A DNA stretch of 64,000 nucleotides from Prauserella isguenensis (GTDB taxonomy: Bacteria; Actinomycetota; Actinomycetes; Mycobacteriales; Pseudonocardiaceae), in the NCBI RefSeq assembly GCF_014191605.1, contig NZ_JACHWU010000001.1, positions 310,001 to 374,000 on the forward strand, in the 5' to 3' direction. The notes beneath the pieces are model-generated. The model searched no databases, was not told the origin of the DNA, and worked only from the letters and a program-made list of their open reading frames with translations. This document shows, piece by piece, positions 1-9,720 of this stretch (position 1 is the stretch's first letter; each line of letters begins with the position of its first letter). Position numbers and translations under genes: made by a program.

Positions 1-57
1 TTCGGCGCGCCCGCGGCGTCGGCCTCCTCCGACACGAACATGGGCAGGATCAACTGA
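1..57 (+). CDS. C-terminal end of an unidentified protein (partial)
   Basis: An open frame enters from the left edge and ends at TGA (55-57), giving 18 residues ending in NMGRIN. The start and nearly all of the protein lie outside the window, so no family can be assigned. The call rests only on the frame being open and on the gap before the next gene. It could be chance. Confidence 0.35.
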   Translation, partial: FGAPAASASSDTNMGRIN

Positions 58-282
58 CGTGGGCGGAGCGTGGTCTCACTGACGAGCCGGCGCACGGCCG
101 GCGTGGTCCGCAACCTGCGTGGGCGATGCTCGGGAAACACATCGACACCGTACTCCCGCGCGGGCGCTTACCCTGACGGGCGGCAAGACCCCGAGGTCCC
201 GCTGCACCCGGCGCACGGACACGACCCCACGAGAAGCACCGCCCCACTACAGGAGACACCGCCCCAGCGGAAGGACATCGTC

Positions 283-1407
283 ATGAGCCCGGACGTGCTG
301 AGCCTCACCCGAGAACTCGTCGCCGTCGACACCATCGACCACGACGAGAACCACGCTCTCGCCGTGGTGGCGCCGCACTTGGAGGACGCGGGCTTCGACG
401 TCAGGACGGTCGAGCACGAACCGGGCCGCGGCACGCTGATCGCGGAGTGGCACGCCGATGCCACGGCGCCGCCGCTGTGCCTGTCCGGGCACGTCGACAC
501 CGTGCCACTGGGCGGTGCCGACTGGTCCCGCGACCCGTTCCGCGCCGAGCCCGACGGCGACCGGCTGTACGGCCGCGGCACGACGGACATGAAGGGCGGA
601 GTGGCCGCGATCGTGTGCGCCGCGGTCGGTGTCGCGACCTCGACTCGCGCGCCGCGGGCCGGGTTGCGCCTCGTGCTCACGGCCGCCGAGGAGACGGGTT
701 CGCACGGTGCGCGGGGCGCCCTCGACGCACTGCGCGGCAGGCCGTCGGGTCCGCTGCTGATCGCCGAGCCCACGAGCAATGCCGTCTTCCACGGACACAA
801 GGGCGCGTTGTGGCTGTCCGCGCGCGCCGAGGGCGTGACCGCCCACGGGTCGATGCCGCACCTGGGCGACAATGCCGTCTACAAGCTCGCCCGCGCGGTG
901 GGGACGTTCGAGGGGTTCGCCTTCACCGAACAGGCGCATCCGGCGATGGGCGCGCCGACGCTCAACGTCGGCACCTTCCACGGCGGGCTGAACACGAACT
1001 CGGTGCCGGATTCGGCGGTCGCGACGGTCGACATCCGCACCGTGCCAGGACAGGACCACGCGGCGATCACCGACGATCTGCAGGCCAGGGTCGGCGACGA
1101 TGCGTCCGTGGGGCCGCTCGTCGACCTGCCCGCCGTGTGGACCGACCCCGCCGACGACTGGGCCGCGGCCGTCTCCGCGATCGCCGCCGACGTCACGGGC
1201 GCGTCGCAGGGCGGTGAGCCGCGGGCGGCGACGTACTTCACGGACGCGTCGGTGCTGACGCCGGCGCTGGGCGGCGTGCCGACCGTCGTCTGCGGCCCGG
1301 GCGAACCCGAGCTGGCGCACGTCACCGACGAGTGGGTGTCGATCGCCAAACTCCGCGAGTCGGAGGAGATCATCCGCCGCGTCGCGACCCAGTGGTGCGA
1401 AACATGA
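283..1407 (+). CDS. M20 family metallopeptidase (DapE/ArgE-like deacylase)
   Basis: This 374-residue protein is a di-zinc amidohydrolase of the ArgE/DapE/ACY1 family, expected to remove an acyl group from an amino acid (N-succinyl-diaminopimelate or N-acetylornithine type). Visible motifs are the metal-binding SGHVDTVP, the GRGTTDMKGG aspartate motif, the catalytic pair in TAAEETGSHG, the dimerisation-domain histidine in GVTAHGSMPH, and the last metal histidine in ELAHVTDEW. The frame is open further upstream, but ATG 283 (MSPDVLSL) starts where family similarity begins. It converges on the heme operon. DapE and ArgE cannot be told apart by motif alone; no lysine or arginine pathway genes adjoin it, although a DapC-like aminotransferase lies at 56.4 kb. 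Confidence 0.85.
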   Translation: MSPDVLSLTRELVAVDTIDHDENHALAVVAPHLEDAGFDVRTVEHEPGRGTLIAEWHADATAPPLCLSGHVDTVPLGGADWSRDPFRAEPDGDRLYGRGTTDMKGGVAAIVCAAVGVATSTRAPRAGLRLVLTAAEETGSHGARGALDALRGRPSGPLLIAEPTSNAVFHGHKGALWLSARAEGVTAHGSMPHLGDNAVYKLARAVGTFEGFAFTEQAHPAMGAPTLNVGTFHGGLNTNSVPDSAVATVDIRTVPGQDHAAITDDLQARVGDDASVGPLVDLPAVWTDPADDWAAAVSAIAADVTGASQGGEPRAATYFTDASVLTPALGGVPTVVCGPGEPELAHVTDEWVSIAKLRESEEIIRRVATQWCET

Positions 1408-1420
1408 CGCGCCTCTGACC

Positions 1421-1525
1421 CGCGTGTCCTGCAGTGGCGGCCCGGGGTCCGCAACACGGTCCCCCGAAGCCGCAACACGAGCCCCGGGAGCTGCAACACG
1501 GCCCCCGGAAACGACAACACGGGCA
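1421..1525. repeat. 21-bp tandem repeat array (array 1)
   Basis: The core CAACAC recurs at 1452, 1473, 1494 and 1515, an exact 21-bp spacing. Units look like CCGCAACACGAGCCCCGGGAG. One unit of the GTGTCCTGC variant in the opposite orientation lies at 1424. The array fills the space between the 3' ends of the M20 hydrolase and hemD. Confidence 0.85.
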
Positions 1526-1532
1526 CACACGG

Positions 1533-1573
1533 CGAGACGCCCCGCCGCACGGGTGGTGCGACGGGGCGTCTCG
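1533..1573. terminator. Bidirectional hairpin terminator
   Basis: A perfect 12-bp stem (CGAGACGCCCCG, 1533-1544, with its complement at 1562-1573) closes a 17-nt loop between two convergent genes. There is no T-tract, as is common for actinobacterial terminators. It would end the heme operon on the minus strand and the M20 gene on the plus strand. Confidence 0.75.
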
Positions 1574-1583
1574 GTGCGAACGC

Positions 1584-3116
1584 TCAGGAGCGGCGGGTGC
1601 GCTTGGCCTTCTTCGGCGGCGGCAGGGCGCCCTCGGCGCGCAGCTTCGCCGCATGGGCGGCGAGGGCGTCGACGAGCACCACGGCGTTCGGCGTCTCGGG
1701 CTGCACGTCGACGCGCAGGCCGAACTCCGTCGCCGTCTCGGCCGTCTTCGGGCCGATGCACGCCACGAGCGTGCGGGCGTGCGGCTTACCCGCGATGCCG
1801 ACCAGGTTCCGCACGGTGGACGACGACGTGAAGCACACGGCGTCGAACCCGCCCGTCTTGATCATCTCGCGGGTCTCGGCGGGTGGCGGCGCGGCACGCA
1901 CCGTGCGGTACGCGGTCACGTCGTCGACCTCCCAGCCCGCGTCGGTCAGCCCGGCGGACAACGTCTCCGTGGCGATGTCGGCGCGCGGCAGCAGCACGCG
2001 GTTCACCGGGTCGAGCACGTCGTCGTACGGCGGGAACTCCTTGAGCAGGCCCTCGCTCGACTGCTCGCCCTCGGGCACGAGCTCCGGCTGGATGCCGAAG
2101 GAGCGCACCTTCTCGGCCGTCGCCTCGCCGACACAGGCGATCTTCACGCCGGCGAACGCGCGGGCGTCGAGGCCGAACTCGGTGAACTTCTCCAGCACGG
2201 CCTTCACCGCGTTGGCCGAGGTGAACACGATCCACTGGAACCGGCCGTCGACGAGACCCTTGACGGCGCGCTCCATCTGCGCGGGGCTGCGCGGCGGCTC
2301 GACGGAGATCGTCGGCACCTCGTGCGAGGTGGCGCCATGGCTGCGGAGCCGCTCGGCCATGTCCCCCGCCTGGTCCTTCGTGCGCGGCACGAGGACCTTC
2401 CAGCCGTACAGCGCGCGCGACTCCCACCACGACAGCTGCTTACGGTCGGACACGATCGACCCGATCGTGACTATCAGCGAGCCCGCGAGCTCACCGGCAT
2501 CGGCACCGAGCGAGGCGAGGGTCGTCTCCACGGTGCGCTGCGTGTTGATGGTGCCGTTCGACGTGACGGCCACAGGCGTCTCGGCGGGGATGCCGTTGTC
2601 GATCAGCTGCGAGGCGGCCTCGGCGAGGTGGCTGGACGTGCCGTGCAGCACGATCGGGCCCTGCGCCTGCGCCACGCCCTTCCAGTCGACGTCGCGGGTC
2701 AAGTCGACCTCGGTGTGCGTGCCGCCGAGCGGCAGGCCCGCGTACGCGGGAACGGCCGTGCTGGGCGCGACGCCCGGCACGATGTCGAACACGACCTCGG
2801 TCTTCGACACGGCCTGCACCTCGGCCACGACCGCGGGCTGCGTCAGCGGGTCTCCCGCGACGAGACGCAGCACCACGCGGCCCGACTCGGCCTCGGTGGC
2901 CAGGTCCTTGGCGACGTCCCCCGGCTCACCGACCGCGGGACGTGCCTCGGCCTCCTCGCGGGCGTAGGCGAGCGCGCCCGCCGGGACGTCCGGGTCGGTG
3001 ACGACGACGTCGGCCTTGGCCAGCAGCTCCTGGGCGCGGACCGTGAGCAGTCCCGCGTCACCGGGGCCCGAGCCCACGAAGGCGACGCGCCCCGTGGTCT
3101 TGCTTGGGGGGGTCAT
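1584..3116 (-). CDS. hemD: HemD: uroporphyrinogen-III synthase fused to a CobA-like methyltransferase domain
   Basis: This 510-residue protein catalyses ring closure and D-ring inversion of hydroxymethylbilane to uroporphyrinogen III. Residues 1 to about 245 are a tetrapyrrole methylase (SUMT/CobA) fold with GSGPGDAGLLT, a GDP loop (VAGDPLTQP) and a PGVAPSTAVPAYAG segment. Residues from about 255 are the two-lobed HemD fold (WKVLVPRTKDQAGDMAERL, FTSANAV, FTSSSTVRN). The methylase part has diverged: the usual RGGEE after GDP is missing, so activity is uncertain. The tail is basic (KKAKRTRRS). It is the last gene of rex-hemA-hemC-hemD, and hemB, which often follows, is not here. A GAGGAG ribosome site precedes ATG 3116. 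Confidence 0.9.
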   Translation of the reverse strand: MTPPSKTTGRVAFVGSGPGDAGLLTVRAQELLAKADVVVTDPDVPAGALAYAREEAEARPAVGEPGDVAKDLATEAESGRVVLRLVAGDPLTQPAVVAEVQAVSKTEVVFDIVPGVAPSTAVPAYAGLPLGGTHTEVDLTRDVDWKGVAQAQGPIVLHGTSSHLAEAASQLIDNGIPAETPVAVTSNGTINTQRTVETTLASLGADAGELAGSLIVTIGSIVSDRKQLSWWESRALYGWKVLVPRTKDQAGDMAERLRSHGATSHEVPTISVEPPRSPAQMERAVKGLVDGRFQWIVFTSANAVKAVLEKFTEFGLDARAFAGVKIACVGEATAEKVRSFGIQPELVPEGEQSSEGLLKEFPPYDDVLDPVNRVLLPRADIATETLSAGLTDAGWEVDDVTAYRTVRAAPPPAETREMIKTGGFDAVCFTSSSTVRNLVGIAGKPHARTLVACIGPKTAETATEFGLRVDVQPETPNAVVLVDALAAHAAKLRAEGALPPPKKAKRTRRS

Positions 3117-3239
3117 GTGCTTCGTCTCTCCTCATGCAGCGGCCGCACCGAGGCCGGCGGCCGAACTCGTACTTGTCTTCTGCGGTTCTCTGGCGTTCCC
3201 GACGCGAATGTCACGTCCGTTACGCGTTGCCTGCGTGCT

Positions 3240-3261
3240 CCTGCGGCCACGCGGCCGCAGG
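3240..3261. terminator. Intergenic hairpin between hemC and hemD
   Basis: A perfect 9-bp inverted repeat (CCTGCGGCC, ACGC loop, GGCCGCAGG) lies in the 205-bp gap between hemC and hemD, the only long gap in the operon. It may be an attenuator or processing site that sets hemD expression apart from hemA and hemC. No T-tract follows. Confidence 0.45.
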
Positions 3262-3321
3262 CGTCGGCCACGCACCCGACGCCCGCTGGGTTCCCGCCGG
3301 AGCGGAAGCGAACGCGCCGAC

Positions 3322-4263
3322 TCAGGACAAGAGCGCGCCTGCGCCGAGGTCGAGCAGCTCGGCGGCGACCCCACGGCCCAGTTCGTCGGCGTCCTTCGGC
3401 TCGGCGATCGCCGAGGCCTTCAGGATGTCCACGGAGTCCCCGTCGACCCCGGTGGCGGCGATCCCGCGCAGCGAAAGACGGTCGACGACCTTTCCCTCGC
3501 TGTCGAGGTCCTCCACGACATCGGCGAGCGCTCCGACGGGTGCGCTGCAACCGGCTTCGAGCGTGGCCAGCACGGCCCGCTCGGCCTTCGCGGCGACCCT
3601 GGTCGCTTCGTGGTCCACGACGGACCGAAGCAGACGTTCGTTGTCGACGTCCTCGACCCGCGTCTCCACCGCCAGCGCACCCTGTGCGGGCGCGGGCAGC
3701 ATCTGGAGCGGATCGAGCGTCTCGGTGATCGCGTCGACCCGGCCGACCCTGGCGAGCCCCGCCCTGGCCAGCACCACGGCGTCCAGTTCCCCGGACGTGA
3801 CCTTGCCGATGCGGGTGTCGATGTTGCCGCGGATCGGCACCACGGTCAAACCGAGTCCCAACGCCTTCAGCTGGGCGATCCGGCGCGGCGAACCCGTGCC
3901 GACGACCGACCCCGGCGGCAGCTCGCCGAGCGTCAGTCCGTCCCTGGCGATCAGCGCGTCACGCGGGTCCTCCCGCGGGGGCACGGCAGCCAGCACGAGA
4001 CCGGGTTCGGCCGCCGTCGGCAGGTCCTTGTACGAGTGGATCGCGACGTCGATCTCGCCCGCCAGCAGCCCTTCGCGCAGCGCCGACGTGAACACGCCGA
4101 CGCCGATCTCCGCGATGGGCGCGTTGGAGCGGTCACCGGGAGTCGTGACCGTGACGATCTCGACCTCGTGACCGGCGTCGGTCAACATGTCGGCGATCGT
4201 CTGCGTCTGCGCCACGGCGAGTTTGCTGGAGCGGGTGCCGATACGGATCGGGCTGTTTGTCAC
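3322..4263 (-). CDS. hemC: Porphobilinogen deaminase (hydroxymethylbilane synthase)
   Basis: This 313-residue protein polymerises four porphobilinogens into hydroxymethylbilane. Family marks are [14 protein letters not shown] at the N-terminus, the substrate loop [25 protein letters not shown], and the cysteine that carries the dipyrromethane cofactor in [11 protein letters not shown]. Length is typical. The GTG start at 4263 overlaps the hemA stop by 4 bp (GTGA), so translation is probably coupled to hemA. Confidence 0.96.
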   Translation of the reverse strand: MTNSPIRIGTRSSKLAVAQTQTIADMLTDAGHEVEIVTVTTPGDRSNAPIAEIGVGVFTSALREGLLAGEIDVAIHSYKDLPTAAEPGLVLAAVPPREDPRDALIARDGLTLGELPPGSVVGTGSPRRIAQLKALGLGLTVVPIRGNIDTRIGKVTSGELDAVVLARAGLARVGRVDAITETLDPLQMLPAPAQGALAVETRVEDVDNERLLRSVVDHEATRVAAKAERAVLATLEAGCSAPVGALADVVEDLDSEGKVVDRLSLRGIAATGVDGDSVDILKASAIAEPKDADELGRGVAAELLDLGAGALLS

Positions 4264-5600
4264 GGATTGTCACCGTCGATCTGGTCTGTCGTGGTCATCG
4301 GGGCCGAAGGGCTGGACACCGTCTTCGGCGCCTGCGGGTCGAGCTCGAACAGCTCGCGCAGCGCCGTCGCGTAGTCGGTGTCGCTGGTCTCCGCGGCCAG
4401 TTGCTTCACACGCACGGTCGGGGCGTGCAGGAGCTTGTCCACGACCCGCTTGACCGTGCGGCCGACCTCCTCACGGGTGTCGGCGTCGATCTCGGGCAGC
4501 CGCCTGTCGAGCCGGAGCAGTTCGGCGTCGACGACCTCGGCCGCCCGCTTGCGCAACGCCGTCACCGTGGGCGTCACGGCGGCGCTGCGCTGGCCCGCCA
4601 GGTAGGCGCGGACCTCGTCCAGGACGATGCCCGACGCCTTGGCGGTCTGCTTCTCGGTGGTGCCGCTGCCGGAGTCGTGCATCCGGCGGCGCACCGTGTC
4701 GAGGTCGACGAGGCGCACGTCGCCGACCTCCCCGACCTCTGGGTCGACGTCCCGGGGCAGGCCCAGGTCGCACACGACGAGCGGCGCGGTCCGCGGCCGG
4801 ACATGGCGGGTCTCCACCACGGTGCCCTTCGCTCCGGTGCACACGACGGCCACGTCGGCACCGCTCACGGCGTCGGCCAGCTCGGCGAGCGGCACCGCGG
4901 TCGCGGGCACACCCTGCTCGGTCACCGACGCGGCGAGGCGCTCCGCGTTGGCCTGCGTGCGGTTGGCGACGACGACGCTGCCGATGCCCGCCTTGCGCAG
5001 GTGCGACGCCGCGAGCGCGCCCATCGAGCCGGCACCGACGACCAGGGCCCGCTTGCCCACGAGGTCACCGTTCGCGTCCTCGGCCTCGGCCAGCGCCGCC
5101 GACACGACGGACGCGCCGAGCTGATCCAGGCCCGTCTCGCTGTGCACGCGCTTGCCGACGCGCAACGTCGTCTGCACCAGCTCGTGCAACGTCCGGCCGA
5201 CGGTGCCCGCCTCGCGCGCGGTCGCGTACGCCGCCCGGACCTGGCCGAGGATCTGTGTCTCCCCCACGACCATCGAGTCCAGGCCCGCCGTCACGTTGAA
5301 CAGGTGCTCGACGGCCGCGCCCGCGTAGTGGACGTAGAAGCTGTCGTACAGCTCGTCGGGAACCATGCCCGCCTGGCGGGCCAGCACCGACGCGATGTCG
5401 TCCAGGCCACCGTGGAACGTCTCGACCACGGCGTAGACCTCGATGCGGTTGCACGTCGAGACGGCCATGACCTCGGAGACGTGCTCTGCCTGCTGCAGCT
5501 CGTGCAGGATCTTCGGCACCTCGGGCGCGGGAATGGACACGCGCTCGAGCGTGGTCAGGTCCGCCGTCCGGTGCGACAGTCCGAGAGCGAGGATGCTCAT
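4260..5600 (-). CDS. hemA: Glutamyl-tRNA reductase
   Basis: This 446-residue enzyme reduces Glu-tRNA with NADPH to glutamate-1-semialdehyde, the first committed step of C5-route heme synthesis. The catalytic cysteine is in [12 protein letters not shown]. The catalytic domain is followed by the [10 protein letters not shown] segment, a Rossmann domain ([15 protein letters not shown]) and the C-terminal dimerisation helices. ATG 5600 overlaps the rex stop codon (ATGA), and the stop overlaps hemC, so the three genes form one tightly coupled unit. Redox control by Rex is expected from the operator upstream of rex. Confidence 0.97.
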   Translation of the reverse strand: MSILALGLSHRTADLTTLERVSIPAPEVPKILHELQQAEHVSEVMAVSTCNRIEVYAVVETFHGGLDDIASVLARQAGMVPDELYDSFYVHYAGAAVEHLFNVTAGLDSMVVGETQILGQVRAAYATAREAGTVGRTLHELVQTTLRVGKRVHSETGLDQLGASVVSAALAEAEDANGDLVGKRALVVGAGSMGALAASHLRKAGIGSVVVANRTQANAERLAASVTEQGVPATAVPLAELADAVSGADVAVVCTGAKGTVVETRHVRPRTAPLVVCDLGLPRDVDPEVGEVGDVRLVDLDTVRRRMHDSGSGTTEKQTAKASGIVLDEVRAYLAGQRSAAVTPTVTALRKRAAEVVDAELLRLDRRLPEIDADTREEVGRTVKRVVDKLLHAPTVRVKQLAAETSDTDYATALRELFELDPQAPKTVSSPSAPMTTTDQIDGDNP

Positions 5601-7060
5601 GACGGCACCACCGCGCTCGCCGCGTCCGTCGCTTCCGCCTCAGCCGCTTGGCCGTTCACCTGTCCGTCCGCCCTTCGCGCCACGTGGAAGGAAAGGATCT
5701 GCAGCTCCACGGCCAGATCCACCTTCCGAACCTCGATGTGATCCGGAACCTGCAACACGACCGGCGCGAAGTTCAGGATGCACTGCACTCCGCCTGCGAC
5801 GAGCCTGTCGCACACCGTTTGTGCCGCGGTCGGCGGCGTCGCGATGACCCCGATGGAGATCTCCCGCTCCGCGCACACCTCGGGAATGTCGTCGAGGTGC
5901 GAGACGGGCAGTCCGCCCACCGGAACCCCGATCAGGTCCGGATCGATGTCGAACAACGCCTCGACCGGGAAACCGCGACCGGGAAAGCCGCCGTAATTCG
6001 CCAACGCATGTCCGAGGTTACCGATTCCCGCGACCGCCACGCGCTGCTGCTTGTTGAGCCCGAGGGTGCGTTCGATCTGGCCGATCAGCACCTCGACCTC
6101 GTATCCGACGCCCCGGGTGCCGTAGGAGCCGATGTACGAGAGGTCCTTGCGGAGTTTGGCGGAATTCACACCCGCGGAGGCCGACAGTTCCTCGCTGGAA
6201 ACCGTCGCGGTGCCCTGTTCCTGCATGCTCGACAGCACGCGCAGGTACACCGCCATGCGGCCGACCGCGGCCTCGGGAATGGCCTTCGCGGGCGCCTCGC
6301 CGTCGGTGACGGCGGGCAGCTCGGTGGTCGGGGTGTTGTCGTTGGCCGTGGCCTTGCCCTGGGCAGTGGCCCTGCCGTTCGTCGTGGCCTTGCCCTGCGC
6401 AGTGGCCCTGCCGTTCGTCGTGGCCTTGCCGTCGGCTGCGGCCTTGGTGCGGGCGGCCCGGCCGTTCGCTGTACCGGTGCTCGCCTTGCCGTTGGCGGAC
6501 CGACCGTTCGCCCCGGCCTTCGCGCTCGCGGGTGTGCCGTTCGTCGCGGTCGTGTTCGTGGCGGCCGTGTTCGTCGCGGCCGTGTTCGTGGCGGCGAGGG
6601 AGCCGTCGGCGTCGGTCGCCCCTCCGGACCCGAGCGCGGCGGAGGCGTCGGCCTCCGCCGCGGGCTTCCTGCCTGCCGGTTTCTTCGCGAGTACCTTCTT
6701 CGACGGGCTCTTGGCCCCAGCGGTCCGCTTCGCCTTCGCACCGGCACCGGAGGCGTCGTCTCCGACATCGGCGGAGTCACCGCCGTTTGCGGCTCCGTTC
6801 CCGGAGGACGCAGCGTTTCCGGAGGACGCAGCATTCTCGGTGGACTTCTCGGTGGACGCAGCGGCGGGCGCGGCGGATTCCGTCTCGGGCGCGGTCCCGT
6901 CCAGAGCGGTGCCGTCGGGAGGGGTGCCGTCGGGAGAAGCGTCGTCGGCGGGCTGAGCGTCGGGTGCGGATTCGGATTTCGTTCCCGATTTGCCCGCGCG
7001 CCGAGATCGGGCCAGGCCGCGGACGGAGGAGGCGATGTTACGCCGGCCCCGCTGTGCCAT
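5597..7060 (-). CDS. rex: Redox-sensing repressor Rex with a long repetitive N-terminal extension
   Basis: Rex represses respiratory and heme genes until NADH displaces it from DNA. Residues from about 267 to 487 are a complete Rex: winged helix ([20 protein letters not shown]), then a Rossmann NAD(H) domain with [10 protein letters not shown] and the domain-swap tail. Residues 1 to about 266 are unusual. After a basic start ([21 protein letters not shown]) come Ala/Thr/Asn/Gly-rich repeats, including a 12-residue unit [12 protein letters not shown] encoded by 36-bp repeats (6349, 6385, 6421) and a 5-residue AATNT unit from 15-bp repeats (6552, 6567, 6582). Usual Rex length is about 210-260 residues. 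ATG 7060 has GGAG about 7 nt upstream. No internal start fits the Rex domain better. Confidence 0.93.
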   Translation of the reverse strand: MAQRGRRNIASSVRGLARSRRAGKSGTKSESAPDAQPADDASPDGTPPDGTALDGTAPETESAAPAAASTEKSTENAASSGNAASSGNGAANGGDSADVGDDASGAGAKAKRTAGAKSPSKKVLAKKPAGRKPAAEADASAALGSGGATDADGSLAATNTAATNTAATNTTATNGTPASAKAGANGRSANGKASTGTANGRAARTKAAADGKATTNGRATAQGKATTNGRATAQGKATANDNTPTTELPAVTDGEAPAKAIPEAAVGRMAVYLRVLSSMQEQGTATVSSEELSASAGVNSAKLRKDLSYIGSYGTRGVGYEVEVLIGQIERTLGLNKQQRVAVAGIGNLGHALANYGGFPGRGFPVEALFDIDPDLIGVPVGGLPVSHLDDIPEVCAEREISIGVIATPPTAAQTVCDRLVAGGVQCILNFAPVVLQVPDHIEVRKVDLAVELQILSFHVARRADGQVNGQAAEAEATDAASAVVPS

Positions 7061-7170
7061 CACGCTCCGACTCCCGTCCTCGAGATTTCGAGACAAAAAA
7101 CCTTGACCAGCAGGCGGCGACCGTGTTCGATGCACGGCGCGTCACCGGCGTGGAGACCACGGTAGTTCAT

Positions 7171-7188
7171 TTGTGAACGCGTGCACAA
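7171..7188. promoter_or_regulatory. Rex operator (ROP) upstream of rex-hemACD
   Basis: TTGTGAACGCGTGCACAA matches the actinobacterial Rex operator (TTGTGAA, variable centre, TTCACAA) with one mismatch in the right arm. It lies 111 bp before the rex start, so autoregulation of rex and NADH-linked control of heme synthesis is the expected role. Confidence 0.88.
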
Positions 7189-7295
7189 AGCAGCAGGTAA
7201 GGGCGTTGACCTGCGCCACAACCCCGGTTTTCCTGACGCGCTGTCACTTCGGGCCCCGTCGCCCACCCGCCGACACCCCGGCCACCCGTGACGCC

Positions 7296-7390
7296 GTGTT
7301 GCAGCCTCGGGAGACCGTGTTGCGGTTTCGGGGCGCGTGTTGCGGTTTCCGGGGCGCGTGTTGCGAGTTCAGGGGACCGTGTTGCGCCCG
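7296..7390. repeat. 21-bp tandem repeat array (array 2)
   Basis: GTGTTGC begins at 7296, 7317, 7337, 7358 and 7379, spacings of 21, 20, 21 and 21 bp. Units resemble GTGTTGCGGTTTCCGGGGCGC. The array separates the 3' end of the sulfite-oxidase-like gene from the rex promoter region. Confidence 0.88.
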
Positions 7391-7459
7391 CCCGCCTCCA
7401 GCCAGTGCCTCTGGACGACACGCCGGCGAGCCAACCGCCCTCGGAGCCGCGATCGCCGG

Positions 7460-9214
7460 CTACTCCGTGGTGACCGTGATCGTGTGGTGGCCGGTCGCGC
7501 CGTCCGGCAGTACGCCCACGCGCTCGGAGGTCTGCGTGTACCCGGACTTGTCGGTCGCGCGGCAGGCGATCCGGTGGTTGCCGGGACGGCCCACGTCGAG
7601 CGCGATGTGCCACATGCGCCAGGTGTCGTCGGAGACGTCGGCAGACAGGTTCGCTTCCTGCCAGCGTCCGCCGTCGAGCCGCACCTCGACCTTGGCGATG
7701 CCTGTGTGCTGGGCCCACGCGATCCCCGCCGCGATCACCTGCCCGGCCGGCATCGTGGCGTTCGCGGCGGGCCGGTCGATGCGCGACTGCGTCTTCACCG
7801 GCGCCTCGCGTGCCCAGCCGCGGTCGAGCCAGTACGCACGGCGCGCCTGCCACGTCGCCACCTCGAGGTCGGTGACCCACTTCGTCGCCGACACGTAGCC
7901 GTACAGGCCGGGGACGACGAGTCGCGCGGGGAAGCCGTGTTCGAGCGGCAACGGCTCGCCGTTCATCCCGAGCGCGAGCATGGCGCCGCGGTCACGCTCG
8001 AGCAGCACGTCGATGGGCGTACCGCAGGTCCAGCCGTCGAAACTCGTCGACAGCAGTTGTTGTGCGCCGTCGCGCACACCGGCGTCGCGGAGCAGGTCGC
8101 CGAGGTCGACGCCGGTGAACGTCGCCGTGGAGATCAGCTCCCCGCCGACCTGGTTGGACACGCAGCACAGCGTGAGCCGGCGTTCTTCAAGGCCCCGGCG
8201 GCGCACGTCGTCGTAGGTGAGTTCGACCTCGCGGTCGACCATGCCGTGGATGCGTAGTCGCCAGTCCTCGACGGGCACCTGCGGCACCGACAGCGCGGTG
8301 TCGATCCGATAGAAGGCGTCGTTCGGGGTGAGGAACGTCGGCGTGCCGAGCTTGGCGAAGTCCGCGTCGCGCGGCGGTGCGGGGAGCTCGCGGACGACAC
8401 GGAGCGGTGGCGCCGACGCGCGGGACGACGTCGCGTCGCGGGCCGCGCCGGCGAACCGGCCCGCCAACCCGGCCGCTCCCGCGACGGCCGCGGCACCACC
8501 GGCCGCGACGAGGAATCGCCGCCTGCCGGGCGGGGCCGTCGAGGGGGTCCGGGTCCCGGTGGCGGCAGCGTCCGGGTCGAGGGTTCGTGGGCCCGGGGTT
8601 CCCGGAGCGAAGGTTCCCGGGTGCACGGTTCCGCCGTCGGCGGTTACCGGCTCGGCGGTTCCGGCATCCGTGGATCCCGAGTCCGTGGATCCTGAGGGTG
8701 CTGGGGCGACCGCGGCGTCGGCCGGAGGAATGGCCCGCCGGTGCAGCAGCAGCCACGTCGCCACGCCCGCGGCGAGGCTCGCAAGGGGTGCGAGCGCGGC
8801 GAGCCTGCCGACGTCCGGGCGGGTCACCACGGCGACGAGCCCCACGACGCCGACCACGCCGATGAGCACCGTGCCCGGCGTCGGACCGCGGCGTGACGCC
8901 AGGGCCGCCGCGACGGCCAGTCCCACGAGCACCGCACCCATGCCCACGAGGAGCGCGAGCTTGTCGGCCGTGCCGAACGTGGCGATCGCGAAGTCCTTCA
9001 GCCACGACGGCGTCAGGTCGATCGCCGCGTTGCCGACCGCCAGCAGCGGCGAGGCCTGCGGCCCCACGAACGCCGACACCAGGTGTCCGGCCGCCAACGC
9101 CGCGGCGAGCGCCACGACTGCCGCGATCACGAGTCGCGTTCCGGGCACGCGCCGGGACGTGGTCTGCGGCTGCACGGGTCGTTGTGACGGACCGTCGGTG
9201 GATGCCATGCCCAC
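7460..9214 (-). CDS. Membrane-anchored molybdopterin-dependent oxidoreductase (sulfite oxidase family)
   Basis: This 584-residue protein has four predicted membrane segments in residues 27-160, a disordered linker, and a twin-arginine-like stretch (RRRFLVAAGGAAA) near 230. The sulfite-oxidase-type Mo-cofactor domain runs from about 300, with the Mo-ligand cysteine in LTLCCVSNQVGG, followed by the Mo-co dimerisation domain to the C-terminus. The catalytic domain is probably outside the cytoplasm. Substrate is unknown. The linker (about residues 172-210) is encoded by seven exact 15-bp repeat steps (8597 to 8687). GTG 9214 and ATG 9208 are both possible starts; neither has a clear ribosome site. 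Confidence 0.85.
   Translation of the reverse strand: MGMASTDGPSQRPVQPQTTSRRVPGTRLVIAAVVALAAALAAGHLVSAFVGPQASPLLAVGNAAIDLTPSWLKDFAIATFGTADKLALLVGMGAVLVGLAVAAALASRRGPTPGTVLIGVVGVVGLVAVVTRPDVGRLAALAPLASLAAGVATWLLLHRRAIPPADAAVAPAPSGSTDSGSTDAGTAEPVTADGGTVHPGTFAPGTPGPRTLDPDAAATGTRTPSTAPPGRRRFLVAAGGAAAVAGAAGLAGRFAGAARDATSSRASAPPLRVVRELPAPPRDADFAKLGTPTFLTPNDAFYRIDTALSVPQVPVEDWRLRIHGMVDREVELTYDDVRRRGLEERRLTLCCVSNQVGGELISTATFTGVDLGDLLRDAGVRDGAQQLLSTSFDGWTCGTPIDVLLERDRGAMLALGMNGEPLPLEHGFPARLVVPGLYGYVSATKWVTDLEVATWQARRAYWLDRGWAREAPVKTQSRIDRPAANATMPAGQVIAAGIAWAQHTGIAKVEVRLDGGRWQEANLSADVSDDTWRMWHIALDVGRPGNHRIACRATDKSGYTQTSERVGVLPDGATGHHTITVTTE
8597..8701. repeat. 15-bp in-frame minisatellite inside the sulfite-oxidase-like gene
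   Basis: GGTT or GGAT recurs at 8597, 8612, 8627, 8642, 8657, 8672 and 8687, exactly every 15 bp. It encodes a 5-residue periodic Ser/Thr/Gly/Pro linker (PESVDPESVDAGTAEP-like in shuffled copies) between the membrane part and the catalytic domain. Confidence 0.8.
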
Positions 9215-9295
9215 ATCGTGCCGCCGAAACCGGCGCGTGTGACCAGGTCAGCGCCTTACGACTCCCTTACGCTCGGGCAGGCAACCGGCGTGACG

Positions 9296-9667
9296 TCAGC
9301 CTCGGGCGAGGGCGTCGCGGACGGCGTCGTCGGTCCGTGCCACCACGGCGGTGCCGTCCTCGGCGGTGATGATCGGCCGCTGGATCAGTTTCGGGTGTTC
9401 GGCCAGCGCAGCGATCCACTTCTCCCGCCCGGAGTCGTCACGCGGCCACTCGGTGCGGTCCTTGAGGACGAGGTCCTTCGCGATCTGCTCCTGCGTGCGG
9501 GTGATGTCCCAGGGTTCGAGTCCGAGTCGGTCGAGGACGTCGCGGATCTCGTCGGCCGTGGGCACGTCCTCGAGGTACTTGCGCACCGTGTACTCGGCTC
9601 CCTCGGCGTCGAGCAGCCCGAGCGCGGTCCTGCACTTGGAACACGCGGGGTTGATCCAGATCTCCAT
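9296..9667 (-). CDS. ArsC/Spx-family thioredoxin-fold reductase (arsenate reductase-like)
   Basis: This 123-residue protein begins with the ArsC active-site loop INPACSKCR. The cysteine pair CSKC is thioredoxin-like, whereas classical ArsC has a single cysteine here. It has the family's RKYLEDVPT, a central helical region and the C-terminal QRPIITAEDGTAVVAR strand. It may reduce arsenate with glutaredoxin or mycoredoxin, or may be a general redox protein. No other ars genes are nearby, so arsenate as the physiological substrate is only inferred from family. Confidence 0.85.
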   Translation of the reverse strand: MEIWINPACSKCRTALGLLDAEGAEYTVRKYLEDVPTADEIRDVLDRLGLEPWDITRTQEQIAKDLVLKDRTEWPRDDSGREKWIAALAEHPKLIQRPIITAEDGTAVVARTDDAVRDALARG

Positions 9668-9720
9668 CGCTGCCTCTCGTCGTCACAGGCCGGTCCCACC
9701 GTGAGGTTAGGCGACCGGGA

